From contig NZ_PYAW01000003.1 of NCBI RefSeq assembly GCF_003014755.1, positions 868,001 to 932,000 on the forward strand: 64,000 nt of DNA, written 5' to 3'. Shown here piece by piece: positions 56,801 to 63,519 of this stretch. Made by a program: the position numbers and the translations under genes. Origin of the DNA: Chitinophaga niastensis (lineage in GTDB: Bacteria; Bacteroidota; Bacteroidia; Chitinophagales; Chitinophagaceae). How positions within the stretch are numbered: position 1 is the stretch's first letter; each line of letters starts with the position of its first letter. The notes under the pieces were generated by a model. The model had not been told where the DNA came from. It was given only the letters and a program-made list of their open reading frames with translations, and ran no database searches.

Positions 56801-57964
56801 AGCAGTACCAGGGTTATTCACTTTCACATTGATATAGGAAGGCGCATTGAGAACACCACCAGTTAATACTTTCAGTTTCAAACTGGCTGGAAAGTGATTA
56901 TTACCGGCATTGCCTTCATCATCCATTGCAGTAGGGGTGGCAAATTCAACCTGGATAGGTGTACTTCCGGTACTGGTAGGTCTGGAAGTTAATACACTAC
57001 TCCTGATCGCTGCATAATCAGCGAAAGTAGGATCAGCACCATAACCAACCATGACGGCTGTACCAGATGCAACATTGGCATTGTCAATCTGGGGCATAGC
57101 AACGGCCGCCGCCAATCCCTTGTTCGCACCTGAAACCGTGTTGACAATATTCGATAACGCATAGTTAACCTTATCATCCCGGTAATATTGATCCCCGGCA
57201 TAATAAGTATCAAATTTATCATTATTGGCAACAAATACATGTGTAAACGCCGGCGTACCAGGGCAAGTGGAAAGGTCTTTGAATTGCCCTACCAATGTGG
57301 GATGGGGCGTATTATCAATAAATCCTTTTGCACAAGTGCTGGAGGCAGGAGCATCCTGATCAGCAGCGGGATAAGTTGGATCCTGCTGAATGACGGAATA
57401 TTCAGAAACATACAGATAAGGCTTATATGAGGGAGACTGTGGAGATATTACGGTATAATCCGTAATAAAATAATTATCCCCTTTCACATAGCTGATTGTC
57501 ATCGTAACATTAGCATCTGTAAAAAAGGGAAAGCGGGCAATCTTGAGCGTACCGGTGATATTTACCCGGTATGGATTTGCTGTGGTGCCTGCGCCCAATA
57601 CCTCAGATATCTCACATATTACTGGTTTAATATTGGCCGAACCAGTGTTCAGAGAAACATTCTTCATGATAAAAGAGCTGTTAATTCCCTGGTCACTATA
57701 GGCACCGGAGTAAGACTCTGTATTACCTAAGCGGTAAACCTGGATTGCTCCTTTTGTAGTCTGCCCACTATTATTATCTAAAGCTATTTCTATTCTCAGC
57801 CCACTTCCAGGCGTAGCGGTTCCACCACCGGGATTAATAACCCTTACAGCTTGCGCGCCGGCTGAAAAAGCCTGCAATAATAAAATCAGCAGCATTGTTG
57901 CATACCATGCGAGGGTTGACATAGTAAGCCTATATACTTTCTTAGGATGGGATAGGAGTAACAT
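50846..57964 (-). CDS. Giant Calx-beta adhesin with T9SS type B (gliding-motility) C-terminal domain
   Basis: A 2372-residue secreted protein. A signal sequence (MLLLILLLQAFSAGAQ) is followed by a unique N-terminal domain (about 30-380), then about 16 Calx-beta domains, each opening with motifs like LNEGDSTRF or VLEGNTYTA and ending with ILEKDE or IEGDE calcium-site acidic turns, a thrombospondin type 3-like CDSNGDGVPD, and the C-terminal ~95 residues (ISPNGDGMGNELMYI, VFNRWGGTVFK, VPDGSYFYSITI, YTGFIVIKR) of the gliding motility-associated type B sorting domain. Such proteins are surface adhesins or motility filaments. The frame is open to 58129, but ATG 57964 leads straight into the signal; ATG 57922 is a second option. 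The cognate SprF follows directly. Confidence 0.9.
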   Translation of the reverse strand: MLLLSHPKKVYRLTMSTLAWYATMLLILLLQAFSAGAQAVRVINPGGGTATPGSGLRIEIALDNNSGQTTKGAIQVYRLGNTESYSGAYSDQGINSSFIMKNVSLNTGSANIKPVICEISEVLGAGTTANPYRVNITGTLKIARFPFFTDANVTMTISYVKGDNYFITDYTVISPQSPSYKPYLYVSEYSVIQQDPTYPAADQDAPASSTCAKGFIDNTPHPTLVGQFKDLSTCPGTPAFTHVFVANNDKFDTYYAGDQYYRDDKVNYALSNIVNTVSGANKGLAAAVAMPQIDNANVASGTAVMVGYGADPTFADYAAIRSSVLTSRPTSTGSTPIQVEFATPTAMDDEGNAGNNHFPASLKLKVLTGGVLNAPSYINVKVNNPGTAVQGTDYDFEPGYMIPAGTYTAGQTIALQNVIIHGNDILQYNRDVTFELVPPVCSSLGLVSIGAATTCKYTIRDDEDRTLTLMVPASINEGNTVTGKVSLPGTVTVSEDTWVTLTTVAGTTATAADYTLPAKVLIPAGGHDADINITAVADKILEPTQILKFKVDAVVMGQAQTTTSTPINITDDTRNHPENLIISLVPDPAFTSFKEGNAGVLNVSLPTGVTTLIPITVNISQLSGVATAVADYKLLPSTGTITDHSFPVNLSLIADQRIEGDETLVLSAAGSDGTPTAFTAAPFSISIIDGDLPLKNPITLHLPVTSTNEGDTPGAEFWAELPTGLTTEIPITINLAAGSASTALPGSYVPFPASVTIVKDALASNHIFFSATANKVFDDTRDLIVDGSSLQTGITVGSSVTLTINDQTDVSQKKLTLTAVTTPLNEGDSTRFKIALPVGYTSAKDISIALTKNSVGTEASNSDFGFLQTAITLPKNTTSATTQYTVINAISDLIIEKDEILNISGAATGYQVGDASLVINDLTRRNPANTLLTFSALNTALNEVGNPTSTPVNFTLPAGVTTEIPITVDLSNTTGTATRNADYNLPAAVILNGPSGAGTALLNILPDMLVEGPENIHLAPGVSDAYSTPYTITPVPGLDFTIKDAQYPVTIILSSTPDPVLEGASSTLTATLPNSWIAGKDIVIALTKDVASTAGAGRYTSLPATVTIPATKGNGTAAIPLNTTTNNILDDDAYVIMKGNSGDPNMGTTNDTIFIKDNTINQPGAKNITLTPDMTLIPEGQTAKITVSIPYASAKDIYINLSADAASEATAALDYNLINTPLHLTPGTQTATFDVVKALSDMVLEKDESLTLLSSATTTSNIHYTVNNLSLHIKDLTRTDPNNRIITATTFKPSPLTEGDLGNMTFSLPAGVTTEVPITVNIPQTGGTAEAGLDYTLAVTTTFSSGNNTTTPLVIKHDNFTEGPETIQFTGTASDPIDPYQVNISNIVINDDPSQYPLPGPIIIKSSLAAIDEGGVPTILSVQLPNGLQAGQPIAVKIDKGAASTALATDHTALPASITILKGDNETASPVKLYAVADMILEDDQTVILKGTVTDPVFNSAVVKDTTIIIHDKTRDNPATGYIHLIAVTPGTHVLEGNTYTASVSLAPGVTSSKPFSVGLTLSAASVANASDITGLPSVVIIPVGQTSQTFTFTAKTDFILEKSELLRIVATPQTFTGMKADSLDVIIDDATHLDPSNLRVEMRIDSAVIHEGSNTAVTFGFINDQITSTDDIIINISRDAVASTADASDYSGLPAQVTLKAGQHSMIQQLHVIYDNILEGDEQVQFVAQLVTPGYTIQQPGMLLIPESGNMSVQLQKGTDAAEPATNGSFLIKFPGTSTAAADVKVVFYVSNIAGATNFAPIQTSAVIPVGKNSVSIPVNVIDNFVIEGDEQIAVSLMLAQMKRFGKNYVFNVNDQDTLKVLVHDDESNNSGQKAEDRKVIIEKIADATGVGKDGSFRVRFTDTRLTAVKDVVVNYSIAGSATPDNDYTKLSGSLIIPAGQNGLTTKVVQLKKNLSGDDLTVDLQLQSVSSNIAGVVWQTGPNAAAEVIIQDNGAIKIDLLAASPNVTEGGSVQITMKAARTSPVDLPVHIKLDHDAIRNVTLSEGLPASDGVIIMLPAGQLQHTFTATVADNDVNDDNGFLKLNVLPYQSDSNTPPYVHGHAPDPNVIILDNDSLAVSFSTNIDSVREGVSNTLSFGLTFNRKSSRAVTVNYDFGAATTTLPYSFKLYDATPGVDFDNSNKQLTVAAGQTTGTFPVKVLSFERNRKFDVKLVSMTVPSGQNVPVAKAPVAATGVILNDDPYCKLCDSNGDGVPDSVSQYITDRHWQDDDKGKIQVSPAISPNGDGMGNELMYIKNINKYPHNEVVVFNRWGGTVFKTANYNNRSNNFNGRSNAGGQVGVDVPDGSYFYSITIWTDGGKTERYTGFIVIKR

Positions 57965-58439
57965 ATAAGTGTGTAAATTTCTATTTATACATATAGATTT
58001 TAAGTCAAAAATGTGAAAAACAGTCCTTTGTAAAACCCTATATGCGAATATCTGTAATTGGCTCTCCCGGCACCTGTTGTAATGTTTCCTTATCTCTATC
58101 TGACGAAACTGAAAAACCGCTGCCGGCAATTATTTTAATATCTCAAATTGTACTGTGGCAAATTGCTGAAGACGCACTAATGGCGTTTTTTATGGTTTAT
58201 GTATTTAATATGCGCTTTCACTTGTTCTACATTCCTCAATAATTAAATATTAAAACATATATTTTAATATGCAAATCTATAATAATATTCATATTAAATC
58301 AAATTTATTTATCTGAAGATGAGATCAGCAGGATGTAGGAAGATGATTAACAAAATTTTACACTGCTTACTGCGCTGGCCGCTCAGTACCATTATGTAAA
58401 AAGTTAAAATAACCATAGATTTGCAAAAAATAATTCAGA
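57965..58439. other. Divergent A+T-rich intergenic region upstream of ahcY
   Basis: Holds the start regions of the T9SS operon (minus) and ahcY (plus). An A+T palindrome ATATTAAAA/TTTTAATAT lies at 58247-58270. I checked for a SAH-type riboswitch before ahcY and see no convincing pairing. No gene is supported here. Confidence 0.5.
58416..58423 (+). promoter_or_regulatory. Bacteroidota -7 element of ahcY
   Basis: TAGATTTG is an exact TAnnTTTG match ending 16 bases before the ATG at 58440, giving a leader of about 12 bases. A -33 TTTG is not evident. Confidence 0.5.
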
Positions 58440-59768
58440 ATGTCTACAATTGCGAAATCAAACATTGACTTTAACCTTCAGTACAAGGTTAAGGATATGT
58501 CCCTGGCGGCCTGGGGTCGTAAGGAGATAGAGCTGGCTGAAGCCGAAATGCCAGGACTGATGTCATTAAGGGAAGAATATGGCAACAGTAAACCATTGCA
58601 AGGCGCGCGCGTTGCTGGTTGTCTGCATATGACTATCCAAACAGCTGTGTTAATCGAAACATTGGTACACCTCGGTGCTGAAGTGCGCTGGAGTTCTTGT
58701 AATATTTTCTCTACACAAGATCACGCTGCTGCTGCTATCGCTGCTGCAGGGGTTCCTGTATTCGCCTGGAAAGGTCTGAACGAAACAGACTTCGACTGGT
58801 GTATCGAACAAACCCTGTTCTTCGGTGGTGCTGACCGTCCGCTGAACATGATCCTGGACGATGGTGGTGACCTCACCAACATGGTTTTCGATAAATATCC
58901 TGAGCTGATCCAACACATCAAAGGCCTGAGCGAAGAAACCACCACTGGTGTACATCGCCTTTACGAGCGTATGAAAGCCGGCACTTTACCAATGCCAGCT
59001 ATCAACATCAACGATTCTGTTACCAAATCCAAATTTGATAACAAATATGGTTGTCGCGAATCCTGTGTAGATGCTATCCGCCGCGCTACCGATGTAATGA
59101 TCGCCGGTAAAGTTGCTGTAGTAGCAGGTTTTGGTGACGTAGGTAAAGGTTCCGCTGAATCACTGAGAGGTGCCGGCGCCCGTGTAATCATTACCGAAAT
59201 TGATCCTATCTGCGCTTTACAAGCTGCAATGGAAGGTTATGAAGTAAAAAAAATGAACGACGCTGTGAAAGAAGCTGACATCATCGTAACCACTACCGGT
59301 TGCCGCGATATCATCAACGGCGAACACTTCAAACTGATGAAAGATAAATGCATCGTTTCCAATATCGGTCACTTTGATATTGAAATTGATGTAGCCTGGT
59401 TAAACAAAAACTATGGCAACACTAAAATTGAAATCAAACCTCAGGTAGATAAATATACTATCGACGGTAAAGATATCATCCTCCTGGCTGAAGGCCGCCT
59501 GGTTAACCTGGGTTGTGCTACCGGCCACCCTTCTTTTGTAATGAGTAACTCTTTCACCAACCAGGTACTGGCTCAGCTGGAACTGTGGCTGCATTCAGAC
59601 AACTACGAAAACAAAGTTTACGTACTGCCTAAGCACCTCGATGAAAAAGTAGCCCGTTTACACCTGAAGAAAGTAGGTGTGGAACTGGATGTACTGACAT
59701 CTGCACAATCTGAATACCTCGGTATTCCGGTAGCAGGTCCTTTCAAACCAGACTACTACAGATACTAA
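58440..59768 (+). CDS. ahcY: Adenosylhomocysteinase
   Basis: A 442-residue cytoplasmic enzyme that splits S-adenosylhomocysteine into homocysteine and adenosine, closing the methyl cycle. Substrate-site motifs NIFSTQDHAAAAIA and SVTKSKFDNKYGCRES, the NAD-binding stretch VAVVAGFGDVGKGSAESL (about 222-239), and the C-terminal FKPDYYRY that reaches into the neighbouring subunit are all present. Full length. It is followed directly by inverted-repeat element IR4. G+C and codon use look like those of a highly expressed gene. Confidence 0.98.
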   Translation: MSTIAKSNIDFNLQYKVKDMSLAAWGRKEIELAEAEMPGLMSLREEYGNSKPLQGARVAGCLHMTIQTAVLIETLVHLGAEVRWSSCNIFSTQDHAAAAIAAAGVPVFAWKGLNETDFDWCIEQTLFFGGADRPLNMILDDGGDLTNMVFDKYPELIQHIKGLSEETTTGVHRLYERMKAGTLPMPAININDSVTKSKFDNKYGCRESCVDAIRRATDVMIAGKVAVVAGFGDVGKGSAESLRGAGARVIITEIDPICALQAAMEGYEVKKMNDAVKEADIIVTTTGCRDIINGEHFKLMKDKCIVSNIGHFDIEIDVAWLNKNYGNTKIEIKPQVDKYTIDGKDIILLAEGRLVNLGCATGHPSFVMSNSFTNQVLAQLELWLHSDNYENKVYVLPKHLDEKVARLHLKKVGVELDVLTSAQSEYLGIPVAGPFKPDYYRY

Positions 59769-59772
59769 TAGC

Positions 59773-59876
59773 AGCGATTAGCTGTTAGCTTTAGTAAAAA
59801 TGCAGCGGAGATGAAGTATGATACTTCTATTTCCGCTGCATTTTTACTAAAAGCTAACAGCTAAAAGCTAATCGCT
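59773..59876. repeat. Inverted-repeat element IR4 (heptamer arms, GCAGCGGAG core)
   Basis: The left arm (59773-59810) runs GATTAGC TGTTAGC, then GTAAAAATGCAGCGGAG; the right arm (59832-59876) is its complement with one extra TTTTAGC word. The centre GAAGTAT-G-ATACTTC is itself a perfect hairpin. It begins 4 bases after the ahcY stop and is probably transcribed with it. The core is shared with IR5. Confidence 0.9.
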
Positions 59877-59882
59877 TTCTGC

Positions 59883-59913
59883 TTTGTGCTTTCTGCTATA
59901 TAAAGTAATTTTG
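59883..59913 (+). promoter_or_regulatory. Strong Bacteroidota promoter of pdxJ, apparently leaderless
   Basis: TTTG (59883-59886) and TAATTTTG (59906-59913) are separated by 19 bases, a full consensus match. Transcription should start within a few bases of the pdxJ ATG at 59918, so the mRNA may have almost no 5' leader. Confidence 0.65.
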
Positions 59914-59917
59914 CAGC

Positions 59918-60649
59918 ATGACTAAGCTGAGTGTAAACATCAACAAGTTTGCTACCCTGCGAAATGCACGTGGCGGCAACCTACCGGATATATTAAAAGT
60001 GGCACAGGATTGTGAGCGCTTCGGTGCCGATGGTATCACCGTTCATCCCCGCCCGGATGAACGCCATATTCGCTACCAGGATGTAAGAGACCTGAAACCC
60101 CTTGTTACCACCGAATTCAATATTGAAGGGTACCCTTCCAAAGACTTCATGGACCTGGTCCTGGAAGTAAAACCACACCAATGCACACTGGTTCCTGACC
60201 CCCCGGATGCAATTACCTCCAACACCGGCTGGGATACCGTTAAATATCAGTCACAGTTAAAAGAGGTGATCTCTACACTGAAAAAAGCAGGTATCAGGGT
60301 TTCCATCTTCCTGAATGCAGATGTAAGTAAAGTAGCAGGCGCTAAAAGTGCCGGCGCAGACCGTATCGAACTCTATACGGGCCCTTACGCAGAAGAATAT
60401 ACGAACGCACGCACACAGCCGCAAAACCTGCAGCTGTTCAACGATTATAAAAACACCGCACGGGAAGCCACCGCCTTAGGCCTGGAACTCAATGCGGGTC
60501 ATGATCTCAACCTGGAAAACCTTCGTTTCTTCAAACTGCACATCCCGCAACTGAAAGAAGTATCCATCGGCCATGCCCTCGTTGCAGACGCCCTCTATTT
60601 TGGATTAGAAAATACCATACAGTTGTATAAAAGGCAATTGATCGATTAG
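59918..60649 (+). CDS. pdxJ: Pyridoxine 5'-phosphate synthase
   Basis: A 243-residue TIM-barrel enzyme that condenses 1-deoxy-D-xylulose 5-phosphate with 3-amino-2-oxopropyl phosphate, the last ring-closing step of the DXP-dependent vitamin B6 pathway. LSVNINKFATLRNARGGN at the start, GITVHPRPDERHI, TEFNIEGYP, LVPDPP, SIFLNAD, RIELYTGPYA and LNAGHDL are the conserved phosphate- and substrate-site motifs. The TAG stop lies in the first GATTAGC word of inverted repeat IR5. Confidence 0.98.
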   Translation: MTKLSVNINKFATLRNARGGNLPDILKVAQDCERFGADGITVHPRPDERHIRYQDVRDLKPLVTTEFNIEGYPSKDFMDLVLEVKPHQCTLVPDPPDAITSNTGWDTVKYQSQLKEVISTLKKAGIRVSIFLNADVSKVAGAKSAGADRIELYTGPYAEEYTNARTQPQNLQLFNDYKNTAREATALGLELNAGHDLNLENLRFFKLHIPQLKEVSIGHALVADALYFGLENTIQLYKRQLID

Positions 60650-60767
60650 CTGTTAGCGTTTAGCGATTAGCTGTTAGCTGTTAGTAAAAATGCAGCGGAG
60701 ATGAAAGTATTACACTTCTGTCTCCGCTGCATTTTTACTAACAGCTAATCGCTAAATGCTAACAGCT
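60644..60767. repeat. Inverted-repeat element IR5 (heptamer arms, GCAGCGGAG core)
   Basis: The left arm reads GATTAGC TGTTAGC GTTTAGC GATTAGC TGTTAGC TGTTAG and then GTAAAAATGCAGCGGAG-like core; the right arm (60721-60767) is its complement with one 7-base word fewer. The first word contains the pdxJ stop codon. The two elements flanking pdxJ (IR4 and IR5) are clearly related. Confidence 0.9.
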
Positions 60768-60776
60768 CTAATAAAC

Positions 60777-60812
60777 GATAAAGCCATTCCAGGTTAATGG
60801 AATGGCTTTATC
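60777..60812. terminator. 15-bp hairpin between pdxJ and lon, probable terminator
   Basis: A perfect 15-bp stem (60777-60791 with 60798-60812, 6-base loop) sits between the convergent pdxJ and lon genes. The T-run is short on both sides, so efficiency is uncertain. The remaining bases to 60915 show nothing else supported. Confidence 0.65.
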
Positions 60813-60915
60813 AACCCTTAAAACAATCAACATGAAGCTCATACCGGGGTCACAACAAAACCGATATGAACATTATATGAGTTACCGTCATGACTGACAG
60901 CAATGTTACGCATGT

Positions 60916-63318
60916 TTACCTCTTTAATAACGCAATTTCCAGCACTTGGTTCATTTGCTTCACATAATGGAACTTCATCCCTTTAATATAGGCCGGATTA
61001 ATTTCCTTTATATCCTTCTCATTTTGCCAGCAAAGAATTATTTCACGGATACCTGCCCTTTTGGCGGCCAGTATTTTTTCCTTGATACCACCTACCGGTA
61101 ATACCTGCCCACGGAGTGTAATCTCTCCGGTCATAGCCAGATACGACTTCACCTTACGGCCGGTAAATACAGATGCCAATGCTGTCAGCATGGTTATGCC
61201 GGCACTCGGACCATCTTTAGGTACTGCTCCCTCAGGCACGTGTACGTGTATACTTTTTTGCGTAAACAGCTTTGGATCCAGCTTCAGCTCTATTGCATGT
61301 GAATGCAGATAGCTCAGGGCGGTTACTGCCGATTCCTTCATTACATTACCGAGGTTACCGGTTAACTTCAGGTCGCCTTTACCTTCGCTCAGGCTGCTTT
61401 CAATAAACAGGATATCACCACCTACGTAAGTCCAGGCAAGCCCCACAGCCACGCCGGGAGGATTACCTACTTTATAGATCTCATTTGAATAACGGGGTTT
61501 ACCCAGTATTTTCTGTAATGTAGCATCTGTAATGGCTTCCGGCAAAGGACGATGCATCGCCACTTGTTTGGCAAGGTTACGCATAACAGCCGCAAATTGC
61601 CTGTCCAGCTCACGCACACCACTCTCGCGGGTATAATCAGATATAAGTTGCTCTATCACGCTGTTGGCTAAACGAAATTTAGCGTCTTTCAAACCATGCG
61701 CATCTTTCTGCTTGGGCAGCAGGTGTCTTTTTGCGATCTCTACTTTTTCTTCAATAGAATACCCGCTCAGATCAATGATCTCCAGCCTGTCGCGCAGCGC
61801 CGGATGAATTGAATTGATGTTATTGGCAGTAGCAATAAAAAGTACCTTACTCAGGTCAAATTCCAACTCCAGGTAATTATCGTAGAAGGCGCTGTTTTGT
61901 TCGGGGTCCAGTACTTCCAGTAAAGCAGAACTTGGATCGCCGCGCATATCGTTACCTATCTTGTCAATTTCATCCAGGATCATTACCGGGTTGGAGGATT
62001 TGATTTTTCGGATAGACTGCACCACCCTGCCCGGCATCGCACCGATATAGGTTTTGCGGTGTCCTCTGATCTCACTTTCATCATGTAATCCACCCAGGCT
62101 CAAACGCACGTACTTGCGACCTACCGCATTGGCAATAGAACGCCCCAGCGAGGTTTTACCAATACCCGGAGGGCCTACGAAACAAAGAATAGGAGACTTC
62201 ATATCGCCCTTCAGTTTCAATACAGCCAGGTATTCCAGTATACGCTCTTTGATCTTTTCCATGCCATAATGGTCATGGTCCAGTATTTTCTTCGCCTTTG
62301 TCAGGTCGTAGCTATCTTTTGTGTATTCGCCCCAAGGCAGATCCAGCAAGAGATCCAGGTGATTATATACCACACTGTAATCCGGGGTGCTGGGGTGCAT
62401 ACGCTCCAGTTTCTCAATACCTTTAGCAAAAGCTTCTGCTGCAGTGGCCGGCCATTTCTTTTCTTCGGCTTTGCGCTTCATTTCCTTGATCTCACGATCA
62501 TTGGCATCGCCACCCAGTTCTTCCTTGATGGACTTCATCTGCTGCTGCAGGAAGTAATCCCGCTGCTGCTTGTCGAGGTCCGCCTTGGTTTTATTGGTAA
62601 TCTTGTTTTTCAGCTCTGCCAGCTGCAATTCTGTTTGCAACAATTTCATCAACAACTCTGCACGTGTACGCAGGTTGTTGATTTCCAGCAGTTGCTGTTT
62701 ATCTTTTACATCAGAATTGAGATTGGAAGAAACAAAGTGAACCAGGAAAGAGGGGTTTTCAATGTTTTTCAGGATGATGCTGGCTTCTGATGGCAGGTTT
62801 GGCGACAGCTGAATGATTTGGGCAGCCAGATCTTTGATGGAAGAAATGTATGCTTCAAACTCCGAATCATCTTCTGCAGCTTCATCTTGTAAGACCGTAA
62901 TTTTTGCTTTGAAATACGGATCTTCTGTAACTATTTCATCTATTTTGAAGCGTTTGCGGCCCTGGATAATGATAGTGGTACCACCATCGGGCATCTTAAT
63001 GAGCTTTACAATACGTGCCACAGTGCCCACATCGCTCAAATCCGCTACGTTCGGATCTTCTATCGTACTGTCTTTTTGCGCAACAACACCGATCAATTTG
63101 TCAGTCTTATACGCGTCATTTACTGCTTTTATAGATTTATCCCGGCCTACAGTGATAGGTAGTACAACACCCGGGAATAATACTGTATTTCGTAATGGTA
63201 ATAATGCCAGTTCATCGGGAATCTTTTCATCCTCCTGTCCTTCCCCGTCTTCATTCAAAGGGATAATAGGCATGAACTCCATTTCATCTTCCGAATTTCC
63301 TAAATAAAATCTATTCAT
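60916..63318 (-). CDS. lon: ATP-dependent protease Lon
   Basis: An 800-residue cytoplasmic AAA+ serine protease that degrades misfolded and short-lived regulatory proteins. The N-terminal LON substrate-recognition domain (about 35-240: LPLRNTVLFPGVVLPITVG) is followed by a coiled-coil, the AAA domain with Walker A GPPGIGKTS (about 384) and Walker B MILDEIDKI, and the C-terminal protease domain with the catalytic Ser in PKDGPSAG (about 703) and Lys in GGIKEKIL (about 746). Length is normal. A sequence with a perfect sigma-54 GG-N10-GC arrangement lies about 80 bases upstream. Confidence 0.98.
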   Translation of the reverse strand: MNRFYLGNSEDEMEFMPIIPLNEDGEGQEDEKIPDELALLPLRNTVLFPGVVLPITVGRDKSIKAVNDAYKTDKLIGVVAQKDSTIEDPNVADLSDVGTVARIVKLIKMPDGGTTIIIQGRKRFKIDEIVTEDPYFKAKITVLQDEAAEDDSEFEAYISSIKDLAAQIIQLSPNLPSEASIILKNIENPSFLVHFVSSNLNSDVKDKQQLLEINNLRTRAELLMKLLQTELQLAELKNKITNKTKADLDKQQRDYFLQQQMKSIKEELGGDANDREIKEMKRKAEEKKWPATAAEAFAKGIEKLERMHPSTPDYSVVYNHLDLLLDLPWGEYTKDSYDLTKAKKILDHDHYGMEKIKERILEYLAVLKLKGDMKSPILCFVGPPGIGKTSLGRSIANAVGRKYVRLSLGGLHDESEIRGHRKTYIGAMPGRVVQSIRKIKSSNPVMILDEIDKIGNDMRGDPSSALLEVLDPEQNSAFYDNYLELEFDLSKVLFIATANNINSIHPALRDRLEIIDLSGYSIEEKVEIAKRHLLPKQKDAHGLKDAKFRLANSVIEQLISDYTRESGVRELDRQFAAVMRNLAKQVAMHRPLPEAITDATLQKILGKPRYSNEIYKVGNPPGVAVGLAWTYVGGDILFIESSLSEGKGDLKLTGNLGNVMKESAVTALSYLHSHAIELKLDPKLFTQKSIHVHVPEGAVPKDGPSAGITMLTALASVFTGRKVKSYLAMTGEITLRGQVLPVGGIKEKILAAKRAGIREIILCWQNEKDIKEINPAYIKGMKFHYVKQMNQVLEIALLKR

Positions 63319-63398
63319 CTGAGATATTTAAAGCCTCATGAGGACATTCTGTCAGACAATCCTGTATTAGTCCTCTTTTTTTTATGTATACCTACATT

Positions 63399-63415
63399 GG
63401 CAAGTTTGGTGCCAA
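63399..63415 (-). promoter_or_regulatory. Candidate sigma-54 (-24/-12) promoter upstream of lon
   Basis: On the minus strand TTGGCACCAAACTTGCC matches the sigma-54 consensus TTGGCAC-N5-TTGC with GG and GC exactly 10 bases apart. The predicted start would lie near 63388, about 70 bases before the lon ATG. The same bases also form a short inverted repeat (TTGGC/GCCAA), so a repressor site is an alternative. Confidence 0.45.
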
Positions 63416-63454
63416 GTGACGCACTGGCAGACGCCATTGGATCGTTCAGAAAGG

Positions 63455-63492
63455 GTGAAAAAGAAAATGTCCCGACCAAAGCCGGGACATTT
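63455..63492 (-). terminator. Intrinsic terminator after the outer-membrane barrel gene
   Basis: A 10-bp stem AAATGTCCCG/CGGGACATTT (63465-63474 with 63483-63492) is followed on the minus strand by TTTTCTTTTT. It lies 27 bases after the stop at 63520. Confidence 0.8.
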
Positions 63493-63519
63493 ATCTTATA
63501 AAAATAAAATTAAAAAAAT

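Noticed and set aside
58042..58242. 66-codon open frame upstream of ahcY
   Set aside because: It lies in an A+T-rich intergenic region, has no recognisable motif and no ribosome-binding site I can support.
57965..58439. SAH riboswitch upstream of ahcY
   Set aside because: I could not find the conserved stems; the leader predicted from the -7 element would be only about 12 bases.
60832..60897. 21-codon open frame (MKLIPGSQQNRYEHYMSYRHD) between pdxJ and lon
   Set aside because: Too short, no conserved feature, sits downstream of a hairpin between convergent genes; not enough to call a gene.
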